Both the position numbers and the translations under genes were made by a program. The notes beneath the pieces were generated by a model, which did not search any database, was not told where the DNA came from, and saw only the letters and a list, made by a program, of their open reading frames with translations. Of a stretch of DNA of 64,000 nt, positions 48,225 to 59,300 are shown one piece after another; the stretch's first letter is position 1; every line of letters begins with the position of its first letter. Source of the stretch: Kitagawia praeruptora (taxonomy: Eukaryota; Streptophyta; Magnoliopsida; Apiales; Apiaceae); assembly GCA_037693485.1 (NCBI GenBank), contig CM075353.1, forward strand, positions 62,391,501 through 62,455,500, given 5' to 3'.

Positions 48225-49073
48225 TGATTTGGAGAGAAGAGAAAAGAGAATGAAGGTTGAAGAAGAAATTTGGCTTTTAGCAGTTAGGGTTTTCAGGGGT
48301 TTTGGGAGCTTTGATGCTTGAGAAATCGAATGAAATGAATCGAATAGATGTGAAATTGTATAAGTATGAAGTATTCGAATTGTCGATTAGATGTGTATGT
48401 TTTGTATCGACAAGTCAAGCATTCGTGAAGTAGAAAACAACTATTCGATAAGTCAAGAAAGGCTTATTCGATAACTCAAGCAGGTTGAAAACTCACAGCT
48501 GGCAGCTATCTAACTTATAATAAATTCTAAATTAGGTAAGATATATTTTTATGAGTAATTCTGAATTTTGAATAAAAATCCAAAATCGGTTAAGATTCAG
48601 CGAGAATTCAGCCTTTTCAAATGATTCGAGAACTCAAATATAGTATTCGAGAACTCAGTCAATAGAGAACTAAAACACTATATTCGAGAAGTCAAGAATA
48701 CCTCTATTCGATAACTCTAAAAGACTCTATTCGAGAACTCGAGAGTGCTCTAATGAGACTTGTTAGAGATGTCGAATAGTGAATCACTCGAGAAGTCTGA
48801 CTTATCGAAATATACTCATTACTCACAAAAATTAATTTTCACTATCTTTTAAAATTCACCAGCCATATTCATTTAAGAATATTCTAGCAAATTTAACAGT
48901 GATTTTCTCAAAATTTCATAGAAATTTCAAGTTGACAAAATATGATTTTTCAACATATGCAGCAGATTTGAAATATTTATAAATCATACTTCAGCCAACA
49001 CTTACTCCAAAAATATTGAGAATTTAGATAAGGTAAGTGTTTACTGCTGCAACAATCTAGATGTTTTATTCAC
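48225..49073 (-). other. pol-ORF3 spacer of copia element 1, rich in attcga motifs
   Basis: About 850 bp of non-coding sequence. Between 48320 and 48830 the + strand carries some eight attcga motifs, several extended to attcgagaactca or attcgagaagtca, and fewer in the other orientation. The LTR of the same element carries mostly the reverse complement. Confidence 0.8.
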
Positions 49074-52000
49074 TTAGCCAGAATCTGAAGAATTCAGCAT
49101 TCCAATCTCACTAACCAACCTTGTGAAGGTGGCTTCATCTAATGGCTTAATGAATATATCAGCTAGTTGTTTATCTGAAGAAACATAATGCAACTCAATG
49201 GTTCCACTAATTGCATGTTCTCTAATGAAATAATATCTGATGTCTATGTGCTTTGTTCTAGAATGATTGACAAGATTGGCAACTATAGAGATTGCACTTG
49301 TGTTATCACACATGATTGGAATTCTTTCCAACACAAGTCCATAATCTCTAAGTTGATTTCTAATCCAAAGCACTTGAGCACAGCAACTTCCAGCAGCTAT
49401 GTATTCAGCCTCAGCTGTAGAAGTTGACACAGATTGTTGTTTCTTGCTATACCAAGAGACTAACCTTTGTCCAAGAAACTGGCAGCTACCTGAGGTGCTT
49501 TTTCTATCCACTCTGTATCCAGCATAATCAGCATCAGAATAACCAACCAGATTGAACCCTGTGTCCTTAGGATACCATAGACCCAATTTTGGAGTGCCCT
49601 TCAGATATTTAAAGATCCTTTTTATAGCAATCAAATGTGATTCTTTTGGATTTGATTGAAACCTTGCACAAAAGCATGTAGCAAACATGATGTCTGGCCT
49701 ACTTGCAGTGAGATAGAGTAGAGAACCAACTATGCCTCTGTAGACTGAGATATCTACTTTCTTGCCTTTAGCATCTTCATCCAATTTAGTTGCAGTGGCC
49801 ATGGGTGTCTTTGCAGGTGAGCAATCTTCCAAATCAAACTTCTTCAATAAATCCTTGATGTACTTGGTTTGACTGATAAAGATACCATCCTTCCTTTGAT
49901 TAACTTGCAACCCAAGAAAGAATGTCAACTCTCCCATCATACTCATCTCATATCTGCTCTGCATTAGCTTAGAGAACTTTTCACACAACTTCTCATTAGT
50001 AGAACCAAATATGATATCATCCGCATAGATCTGAACTAAGATAATATCATCACCATGTTTCTTGTAAAATAGTGTTTTGTCCAATGTGCCTCTAGTGAAT
50101 TGATTTTCAAGAAGAAATTGAGATAAGGTATCATACCATGCCCTAGGAGCCTGCTTAAGTCCATACAGTGCCTTAAGCAGTCTGTAGACAAATTCTGGGA
50201 AGTGTGGATCCTCAAAGCCAGGTGGTTGTTGCACATAAACTTCTTCTTCCAACTCTCCATTCAGAAATGCACTATTGACATCCATTTGATAAACTTTAAA
50301 GTTTGAGTGAGCAGCAAATGCCAAGAATATTCTGATGGCTTCCAATCTAGCAACCGGGGCAAATGTCTCATCATAATCAATGCCTTCCTGTTGAGAGTAT
50401 CCTTTTGCAACCAACCTTGCTTTGTTTCTTACTATTACACCATCTTCATCCATCTTATTCTTCAGAACCCATTTTGTTCCAACAATGGTTCTATTCTTTG
50501 GTGCAGGCACAAGTTCCCATACTTTGTTCCTTTCAAATTGATTCAGCTCCTCTTGCATGGCAATAATCCAATCTGGATCTAACAGTGCATCATCAAGTTT
50601 CTTAGGCTCAACCTGAGATAGGAAACAACCATAGAGACACTCATTCTGAGTTGCTCTCCTAGTCCTTACTCCTGCATTAGGATCCCCAATGATTTGCTCT
50701 GCAGTGTGTGATCTATCCCATTTCCTTGAGTGCTCAGCCTGATTTCTCATTCTTGATGTTGCTTCATCATCCAAAACATGATCATCCTGATTTCCTCCCC
50801 CTGTGAGGTTCCCACTTCTCACAGGTGTGTTTTGGATGCTAGTTTCTCCACTGTTGATTGGCACAAATTCTTCTCTTGTATTATTATTCACTTGAGTCTG
50901 TTGAGCTTGAGTTTCAACTTCAGTTTCAGTCTCTTCATTAGAATCATCTAGATTATCAAACTTCAATGGATCTTTATCTTCATCATTGGCTTCTTCTAAT
51001 CCAGGTAGTTTGCTGTCATCAAATGTCACATCTATGTTTTCCATAATTTTCTTTTGACTGATGACATAAACTTTGTATGCAATTCTTTCCATAGAATAGC
51101 CAAGAAAAATACCTTCAAATGCCTTTGCATCAAACTTACCAACATATTCAGAATTATCCTTCAATACAAAGCATTTGCTTCCAACAGTATGAACATACTT
51201 TAGAGTAGGCTTCTTTCCAGTCATCAAATTGTAAGGTGTCTTTCCAGTGTTTTTGTTGATGAGGGTTCTGTTCTGGATATAGCATGCAGTGCTCACAGCC
51301 TCAGCCCAAAAACATGTAGGCATCTTTGCATCAAGTAACATTGTTCTAGCAGCCTCAATTAGAGTTCTATTCTTTCTCTCAACAACTCCATTTTGTTGTG
51401 GAGTCCTTGGAGCTGAGAATTGCTGAGAAATCCCATTCTCTTTGCAGAATGCTTCAAGCATGGCATTTCTGAACTCTGTCCCATTATCACTTCTCAGTGC
51501 AATCACACTTGCATTGTTGGCCTTTGCTTCCTTCTCAACTTTCTTTATGTGCTCAATGATTACTTGTGGAGCCTCATCTTTTGATGCCAGAAATTCCACC
51601 CATGTATACCTTGTAAAGTCATCAACCATCACCAAGGCATACTTCTTTCTTCCTAGTGACATAATATTGACAGGTCCAAACAAGTCCATATGAATGAGTT
51701 GTAGGGGCTTGGTTATTGATGTCACTGTCTTTGACTTGTGGCTTGATCTTTTCATTTTTCCCTTTTGACAAGCCTCACACACTCCTTCTTGACAGAACTC
51801 AAGTGTGGGCATGCCTCTCACTAACTCTCTTTTGACTAGAGAATTAATGGCTTTGAAGTTCAGGTGTGATAATTTCTTGTGCCACAGCCAACAATCTTCA
51901 TTTGATGCTTTTGAGTAGAAGCAACAAATTTTGTCCTTGTTTGCAGAGTCCATATTGGCTACAAACAGGCTTCCTTTCCTTACTCCAGATAGAGCAAAGT

Positions 52001-52346
52001 CACCAGTCTTCTTGTGGGTGATCAAACATTCATTTTTGTCAAAATCCACCTTGAATCCCCTATCAGTAAACTGACCAACACTTAGCAGATTATGCTTGAG
52101 TCCCTTGACCAGTGCTACATCTTGAATGATGACATTTCCAACTTTCAACTTGTCATATCCCAATGTGTTACCCATGCTGTCATCTCCAAAAGCAACCATT
52201 GGGCCAGCCTTCTCCTCATACTGTGATAGCAGGGCCATATCACCAGTCATATGATTTGAGCATCCACTGTCCAAAATCCACATGACCTTCTTTTCACTTT
52301 CTTTGCCCTGCAAACACAAAGGTATTACTTCTCCTTTGGTACCCAA
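49074..52346 (-). CDS. SIRE-type copia pol (protease - integrase - RT - RNase H), open over 1,090 codons
   Basis: The long open frame is in element order. It contains the protease active site (ILDSGCSNHMTG) and an integrase HHCC finger (HKKLSHLN...CEACQKGK). The DDE core follows: HMDLFGPVN, LRSDNGTEF, NGVVERKNR. RT carries YQMDVNSAFLNGE, LYGLKQAPRAW and the catalytic YADDIIFGS. RNase H carries SDADYAGYRVDRKSTSG and STAEAEYIAA. These domains replicate and integrate the element in virus-like particles and the nucleus. No internal stop is visible, in contrast to gag and ORF3. The frame begins without a convincing ATG: it joins the gag frame by a shift near 52330 (VWVPKE), so gag-pol is not one intact polyprotein. 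That shift is probably decay, though programmed frameshifting cannot be excluded. Confidence 0.93.
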   Translation of the reverse strand: MGTKGEVIPLCLQGKESEKKVMWILDSGCSNHMTGDMALLSQYEEKAGPMVAFGDDSMGNTLGYDKLKVGNVIIQDVALVKGLKHNLLSVGQFTDRGFKVDFDKNECLITHKKTGDFALSGVRKGSLFVANMDSANKDKICCFYSKASNEDCWLWHKKLSHLNFKAINSLVKRELVRGMPTLEFCQEGVCEACQKGKMKRSSHKSKTVTSITKPLQLIHMDLFGPVNIMSLGRKKYALVMVDDFTRYTWVEFLASKDEAPQVIIEHIKKVEKEAKANNASVIALRSDNGTEFRNAMLEAFCKENGISQQFSAPRTPQQNGVVERKNRTLIEAARTMLLDAKMPTCFWAEAVSTACYIQNRTLINKNTGKTPYNLMTGKKPTLKYVHTVGSKCFVLKDNSEYVGKFDAKAFEGIFLGYSMERIAYKVYVISQKKIMENIDVTFDDSKLPGLEEANDEDKDPLKFDNLDDSNEETETEVETQAQQTQVNNNTREEFVPINSGETSIQNTPVRSGNLTGGGNQDDHVLDDEATSRMRNQAEHSRKWDRSHTAEQIIGDPNAGVRTRRATQNECLYGCFLSQVEPKKLDDALLDPDWIIAMQEELNQFERNKVWELVPAPKNRTIVGTKWVLKNKMDEDGVIVRNKARLVAKGYSQQEGIDYDETFAPVARLEAIRIFLAFAAHSNFKVYQMDVNSAFLNGELEEEVYVQQPPGFEDPHFPEFVYRLLKALYGLKQAPRAWYDTLSQFLLENQFTRGTLDKTLFYKKHGDDIILVQIYADDIIFGSTNEKLCEKFSKLMQSRYEMSMMGELTFFLGLQVNQRKDGIFISQTKYIKDLLKKFDLEDCSPAKTPMATATKLDEDAKGKKVDISVYRGIVGSLLYLTASRPDIMFATCFCARFQSNPKESHLIAIKRIFKYLKGTPKLGLWYPKDTGFNLVGYSDADYAGYRVDRKSTSGSCQFLGQRLVSWYSKKQQSVSTSTAEAEYIAAGSCCAQVLWIRNQLRDYGLVLERIPIMCDNTSAISIVANLVNHSRTKHIDIRYYFIREHAISGTIELHYVSSDKQLADIFIKPLDEATFTRLVSEIGMLNSSDSG

Positions 52347-54831
52347 ACAAGTTTGGGTCCATGTGACTTAGAAACAGTTTTATCATAAACAACATGCTTA
52401 TCAACTGTCTTGGTGTTAGTCTTCTTGTCACTGTTAGAAGTCTTAGAGCCTGAGGCCTCAGACTTAGGTGACAAAGGTACCTTCCTAGCTTTAGGAGGAC
52501 TTGAAGACTTTGACCTTGTGTAGTGTGTGTGAGAATTGTGACTGATATAACCATCAATGAATTGCCTTCTCAAATTGAAACAACTAGTCATAACATTCAT
52601 ATTGCATGGCATACAGTCAAATTTATCACAAAATGGTGCATCTCTATGTCTTAGAGGCACAGAGCAGTCATAGAAAGGTTTGGGCACACTACCAACAGGT
52701 TTCTTGCATGCGTGAGTTAGATGATTGGTACTGAAATAGTTCTGACAAGTTTTCCTAGGGGCATTAGGCATATAAGCATAGTTATTATCTTTGTTATCCC
52801 TAACTTGCCATTTCTATTCTGTTTCTTCTTAGTCACTTTCTTCTTAACTTCACTCTTCCCAGCTGAAACAAACTTAACAAATTTTTTAGGTCTTGACCTA
52901 TTACCTACTGGCTCCTTGGCTTTTGACTTGACACTCTCACTCTTAGAGGATGCTTGTTGTTCATTGGATTGTGCCTCATCCTCATCATTCAACATTTGCT
53001 TGATGAGTAAGGCATCCTCATCAATTTCAAATGTTGATTCTTTAAAAATAGGAGTCTCAGTCTTTTTCAAAATGTGAGGCACTTCCCTATGAACAACTGT
53101 ATCATCTTCAATGACAGCATAGCCTTTTCTCTATTTAAGAGTGCCATAATTAAGTCCAATAGCAGCCTTGGGATTAGCTTCAATTTTCTCACAGAAGGAT
53201 TGCACTAGACCAGATGATTTCTTGAAAGTTTTCAGTTTGAATTCATTTTCATCTAATTCATCCCTAAGAGCCTTTTCAACCTGACTAGCACACAAAACCT
53301 TATTCTGCAGATATTCAACTTCTTTCTCAAGGTTTTCTAATTGCATAGCAGTTAGCTCAAGTTCCTCATTCTTTTTTATTAACATTTCATTTCTAGTAGA
53401 CAGTTTAGTAATCTCTTCATTAGCAGCAGTCATACAAGTATGAATGTTAAACATCTCAACAGATAGTTGTTCAATCATGCATTTATACTCTGAAACAGAC
53501 ATGTCTATAGTAGTGAGAGATGGTACCTGAGGGTCTGATGGAGATGTGTCCTCCTTGGAATTGGCCATCAAGGCATAATTGCAAAATTCTTGTTCCTCTC
53601 CATCACTATCAGAATCATCCCAACACTTCCCTTCAGCTATGTAGGCCTTACCTTGTGTCTGCTTTTTCAGAAGGGCCTCATACTTAGCTTCGAGCTCAAG
53701 ATAATCTCTATCCTTCTTTTTAGGCTTCTTGCATTCACTGGCAAAATGCCCTAGGTCATTGCATCTATAACACCTTACAGATGACCTATCCACATGGCTG
53801 GTTTTGAACTTATTCTTGTTTGGTTTCACAGGTGCCTTGCTTCTATTGAATGAATGGTTTTGGGTTTTGGGTTTGAAGGGTTGATTCCTCTTAAATCTGA
53901 TGTTTGGAAATTTTCTGGCCATGAAAGCATATGAAGTGTTTTCCATCCCATCTAGTTCTTTAAAAGTATAGAACTCATCTTCCTCCTTCTCCTCATCAGG
54001 TTCACTTACCTCAGCTTCAGTTTCTTCATTTTCTACTACCTCCTCTATCCTCAATTGGCTTGTAGATGCTTCTAGGTCTTGAATAGATTTGTTGACAATC
54101 AAGGCACATGATGTGTTTATCATTCTGCCTTGGTTGGCTTGGATAGCCCTTTTCTGAAGCAACTCAAGTTCATGAGTTTTTAAAACCCCATAGAGCACAT
54201 CATATGTAACTTTGTTCAAATCTCTCTCCCTTAGAGAAATGACCCTTTGCTCTAGATGATTTGATGAAGATAGCAGAAACTTCATGTTCAATTCCTTGGT
54301 GCTGTAAACCTTGCCATTCATCTTCAACTCAGTAACTAGCTTGTGAAATCTCTCAAACATCTCAGTGATGCTTTCCTTGGGTTGTGCCATGAAAGCTTCA
54401 TATTGTGTGACCAGTATCTGTTTCTTGTTCTCTCTGACCTCATCAGTTCCTTCACATAACACCTCAATGTGATCCCACATTTCTTTGGCAGTGGTACATG
54501 AAGCAATGTTTGCAAACATTGACATGTCCATGGAATCTATAATCAGCAACATGAGGTGACTATCAAGGGCAACCATGTCCTTTTCTGATTCTGTCCATTT
54601 GGATGGATCCTTAGCCACATAAGATCTTGGAATAGTAGTGGTTCCAACAGTCTTTTCAGGAATCTCCTGTTGGGGAACAAATGGACCATTCTTGAGAATC
54701 TCAGGATACAAATGATGAGATGCTTTGATGAACAACTGCATCTTTATCTTCCAGAGGTTGTAATTCTCTTTGTCAAACTTAGGGACTTTCACAATTCCTG
54801 TAGTCTTTGGTGTATTCGAACTCATGATCAT
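52325..54831 (-). pseudogene. gag (and gag-pol linker) of copia element 1, broken
   Basis: Starts at the ATG at 54831 (MIMSSNTPKT) shortly after the primer site. An upstream reading into the LTR is ignored. The N-terminal capsid-like UBN2/retrotrans_gag region (KVPKFDKENYNLWKIKMQLF) is followed by a CCHC knuckle, CYRCNDLGHFASEC, near 53740. Then come an acidic NYALMAN region and a coiled coil, all typical of SIRE gag. A TAG at 53131 (after GTLK) interrupts it. The frame continues to about 52810, where a one-base shift moves it into MPNAPRKTCQNYF. A second Cys-rich stretch ends at 52325 (GPKLVWVPKEK). The protein packages genomic RNA. This copy cannot make a full product. Confidence 0.88.
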
Positions 54832-54857
54832 TTTTCTGTTTTTGAATAAACAGCCCT

Positions 54858-54870
54858 CTCTGATACCACT
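54858..54870 (-). other. Primer-binding site of copia element 1 (tRNA-Met)
   Basis: Minus strand reads CTCAACA then agtggtatcagag. The tggtatcag core matches the tRNA-iMet 3' end and fixes the LTR border at 54871. Confidence 0.9.
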
Positions 54871-55557
54871 TGTTGAGTATGGAATACAGTAAAAAAAATA
54901 CAGAGGGTGGGTGAATGGATTCTTGAACTTTTCTTGGTTGAGTCTGTGTAGCAGATAAGTGTTTGTGTGTGCAAAGATGTAGGTGCGGATAAAGAACAAC
55001 ACAAGTCACAATATCACTTTAATCTAATGTATTATTAAATAAAGGTTGCTACAATCTGTGAATACAAATGATAGTATTCTCAGCTTCGTTTTTCTCAGAG
55101 AGATATTGCTTACAATGAATATGAAAAACTTGACTCTCCAAAAGTTAATTGCTAAGGAAGTGAGGCTGTATCCTTATAGAGCATGGATACAACCTACTTA
55201 CTACAAATAAGGTAGCTAAAACAAATTACTTTCTAGTCTGTCTATCCTATTTGAGTAAGAGTCCAAACGGTTATAGATTTGACTTTGCAAAGCCTGTTCA
55301 GATCCACTTCTTTAGCCCTTTGTCTCTTCTATATCTCTCCAAGCTTTTTTGTAGGCTTTCCAGAGCACGTTACAGATTGAGATCCATAAAGTGCATTGGC
55401 TTGTTGCAGGTTTCTGACTTGTACAATTTCTCCAGTATTTTGTCTCCAAGAGTGTATTCGAGAAGTGACTAAGTTAAGTGATTCGAGAACTAGAATTGAC
55501 TTGATCGATAACTCTGAGTTCTCGAACACTGTTATATTGACATATCGAATTACTTCT
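54871..55557 (-). repeat. Partial 5' LTR of copia element 1
   Basis: Matches 42020-42710 of the 3' LTR with about ten substitutions or small indels. It stops at 55557 where copia element 2 begins. The 3' LTR continues cgaatagctc at the equivalent point. Confidence 0.93.
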
Positions 55558-56272
55558 TGTTAGGAATAATTCATAAGTTGTGATGTTAAGAATAGAATTT
55601 ACACATTATACTTCTTGTAATCCTGATCTTATAAAGGATTTAGCACTATATATAGGATTTATGTGTAAGATAGTTATCTGTACAGTTTAGTCAGGAATGA
55701 ACAGTGTATCGGAGACTAAATGTCAGGAACAAAGAGCAAATCCTGATGACGGTCTAATACTGATGATGATCAGATACTGATGCAAGATGAAATCCTGATA
55801 TCAATCGTGTTACTGATGATGTCATTGTGGATGCTACAGAAACTGGCAAGTGCTATAAAACAGGATCGTTGTTTGAAGAACAAGCAAGAAGATATTATGA
55901 AGGAAAGAGTTTTCTATTGAAGGAAACTATCGACTAGAATATAGAACATTGTCATGTATAGATTATATCCTTCTGTTATTAGTTGATAGGTAGCATATAA
56001 ATACTCTCTCTATGTCATTGTAAAAAGTGCGAATGTGCGTAGCTCTGTATAAGGTTTGTATTCGAGAATTCGAAACAAACAGAGAGAGAGATTTGTATTG
56101 TTAGCAGCTGCTAAAGGTATTGTACACCTTTGGTAGAGTTTGTATTTGATCTTATTAATACAAACAGAGTTTGATTCATTCGTTTATTCTTGTTCATATA
56201 ATCAAGCAAAAATCAGACACGATTATATAACTTGTATTCAACCCCCCCTTCTACAAGTTATTCGAGTTAACA
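55558..56272 (+). repeat. 5' LTR of copia element 2 (715 bp)
   Basis: Begins tgttaggaataattc and ends cgagttaaca, with TGTTA/TAACA inverted termini. A TATA box (tataaata) lies at 55996-56003. The 55740-55820 segment carries atcctgat twice (55740, 55792) and tactgat three times. Confidence 0.92.
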
Positions 56273-56274
56273 AT

Positions 56275-56286
56275 TGGTATCAGAGA
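56275..56286 (+). other. Primer-binding site of copia element 2 (tRNA-Met)
   Basis: tggtatcagaga two bases after the LTR end. Confidence 0.9.
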
Positions 56287-56321
56287 AGGTTGATTTCGAA
56301 TAATCATAAAGATCTGCAATC

Positions 56322-59300
56322 ATGTCTGGTTACAAGGATGGGAATACTAGGATTCCTATGCTCAAGAGAAACGAATATACTCTATGGGAAGTAAAGATGT
56401 TGCATCATCTGGAAGCAACAGATCCTGATTATCTTGACAGAATCAGAGATGGACCTTTTGTTCCAACAAAGGTCGTTGGACAAGCAACTGTTGATGGTGT
56501 GGTTGTTCCAGAACATACAGCAGAGAAGCCAAAATCTGAATGGTCAGATAAGGACAAGGAGAATGTTCTTAAAGATGCTAAAGTGAGAAACATATTATTC
56601 AACAGTCTTGATTCTATTCTCACTAACTATGTTCTCTCTTGTAAAACTGCTAAGGATATTTGGGACAATCTTAAGGTTCACTGTGAAGGAACTAAGCCTG
56701 TCAGGAAGAATATGAGGACATTACTTATACAACAGTATGAGTACTTTGAATCCAAGTCTGGTGAGTCACTTACTGATACCTTTGAGAGGTTTACAAAACT
56801 CATCAATGAGATGGCCATGCATGGTAAATATTATGACTTGGAGGATATGAATACAAAGTTCATGAAAGCTTTGCCTGATTTCTACAATGAGAAGATATCT
56901 GCGATTGAGGAAGCTAATGATCTGGATGAGATTTCATTAGAGGCAGTATATGGAAAATTGAGAGCTTATGAACTTGACAAACAGCAGAAGAAGAGCAGGA
57001 GTGAAGGAAAGATGAAGACTATTGCACTTACTGCTCAATCTGAATCAAAGAAGCTTCCTGAAGAACAGCATGAAGAGATTGCTGTAAAGAATTCAAGGAA
57101 GAAGAAAAGCAAAGAAAGTTCTGAGTCAGAGACTACTGATATGGACTCTGACAACAATGATTCTGAATCTGAGATGCAGGAACTCTTTGCTATGTTTGCT
57201 AAAGCTTTCAAGAAAGGTAGATTTAACAGGAGAAGATTTAGCAAAGGACCTTTTCAAAAGAAGGAGGAGAAGAAGAGTGACAAAGGCAAAAATACAATTG
57301 TCAAGCTTGACAAGGCCAAGATCAAGTGCTTTAATTGCAGTGAGCTTGGACACTTTGCTAGTGAGTGTAAGAAGCCAAGGAATACAGGAAAGGGCAATGC
57401 ACTTATGGTCACACAGAAGGATTGGGCTGATTCCAGTGATTCTGAAGATGAATTGGATTATGACAACATTGCATTGATGGCAAATGGTTCAGACAAACCT
57501 GGATCTCCAAAGAAAACTTCTCCATCCTCTGTTAAGGGCACAGGAAAGAAGCATTCAATTATCTTGGACAGTGGATGCTCTGGACATATGACTGGAAAGA
57601 AGTCCCTGCTTACAAAGTTTGAGAGGAAATCCGGCCCAGTAATATCTTTTGGAGATGGCAACAAAGGAGAAACTCTGGGATATGGCTCAACTGTTTTGGG
57701 GAATGTCATCATAGAAAATGTAGCACTGGTTGAAGGCTTGAAACATACTCTTTTAAGCATAAGTCAACTGGGTGATAAAGGTTACAAATCAATCTTTGAC
57801 AAAGAAGGATGCAAAATCTTGAATATGCAAAATGGAGACATTGTTCTAACTGGTCAAAGACATGGTAACATATATGAAGCCAGCTTAAGTGATACATCTA
57901 AAGGAATTGTTAGATGTCTCTACAGCAAAGCAACAATTGATGAAAGCTGGAATTGGCACAAGAAGCTATCACATCTTAATTTCAAAAAGCTTAATCAACT
58001 TGTTAAGCACAATCTGGTGAGAGGCCTACCTCAGGCAAATTGTGTGCAAGATGGACTTTGTGATGCATGTCAGCTTGGAAAACAAAGAAGAACCACTTTC
58101 AAGAGCAAGACTGAAAATTCAATTACTGAACCATTTCACATGCTACATCTTGATCTGTTTGGTCCAGTAAACATTATGTCTATCAGCAAGAAAAGATATG
58201 CTCTAGTGATAGTGGATGATTTCACAAGGTTTACATGGGTGTTCTTTTTACACAAGAAGGATGAAGCTCCTCAGCAAATCATTGAACTTGTCAAGAATAT
58301 TCAGAATAACTCTGAGTACAAAGTTAAAGTACTTAGGAGTGACAATGGTACAGAATTCAAGAATTCTACAATGGAGGGGTTTTGTGCAGACAATGGAATC
58401 ACTCAACAGTTTTCTGCACCTAGTACACCTCAGCAGAATGGTGTAGTGGAAAGAAAGAATAGGACTCTCATAGAGGCAGCAAGAACCATGCTTGCAGATG
58501 CAAAACTTCCAACCTACTTTTGGGCAGAAGCTATTAACACTGCATGTTTCACTCAAAACTGTACCTTGGTAAATAGTCATGGAAAAACTCCCTATGAGAT
58601 GATCAAAGGAAAGAAACCAAGTGTGAAATACTTTCACATCTTTGGATGCAAATGCTATGTCCTAAAAGTTCATCCAGAACAACTTGGAAAATTTGAAGCC
58701 AAATTGGATGAAGCAATTTTTCTAGGATATTCAGCATCTAAGGCCTTTAAAGTTTATAATCTCAGAACTCACATTGTTATGGAATCAATTCATGTTGCAT
58801 TTGATGATAAGAAATTTGGAATTCTGCAAACTGATGAAAGCCATGACAAATTGGAATTTGAAAATCTGAAGAATTCTGAGATACTCTCCAGTGATGATGA
58901 AGGTTCTCCAGAAGGAATTTCTATTGCTTCTCAAAGGAATGCTACTGTTGAGGGGGAGCAAATAAGTCAAAGAGAACACAGTGATCATCAGGAGCAGACT
59001 AGCTATTCAGAGTCTACTCCATCAGGAACTGATCTTTCAGAGTCTACTGAAGGAAGATCAGTAACTAGCAGCAATATGGAATCTATTGATTCTACTGATC
59101 AAAGGAGAGTTATTGAAGGTAGAGAGAATTCTTCTACAAGAGATACCACTAACTTAGGGGGAGAGACTAGTAGAGTTAATCTACCACCTGTTAGAAAATG
59201 GACCAAGGATCATACTGAAGATTTGATTATTGGTGATCCAAATAGTGGTGTTCGAACTAGAAGATCAATTCAAAATGAATGCTTGTATAGTTGCTTTCTC

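Larger units (their letters stand above)
42020..55557 (-). mobile_element. Long SIRE-type Ty1/copia element (about 14 kb), 5' LTR interrupted
   Basis: In element order on the minus strand: 5' LTR (54871-55557 and beyond), primer site, gag, pol, a repeat-rich spacer, a very long third ORF, polypurine tract and 3' LTR (42020-43311). The interior is 11,559 bp. A second copia element inserted at 55558 cuts the 5' LTR, and the remaining ~605 bp should lie beyond the window. The long zinc-knuckle gag and an extra ORF after pol are features of the SIRE/Maximus lineage. Many in-frame stops show it is dead. Confidence 0.92.

Noticed and set aside
52320..52350. A 25-nt intron (gtaat...tttgcag) joining gag and pol of copia 1
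   Set aside because: Far too short for plant splicing. A frameshift from decay is simpler.
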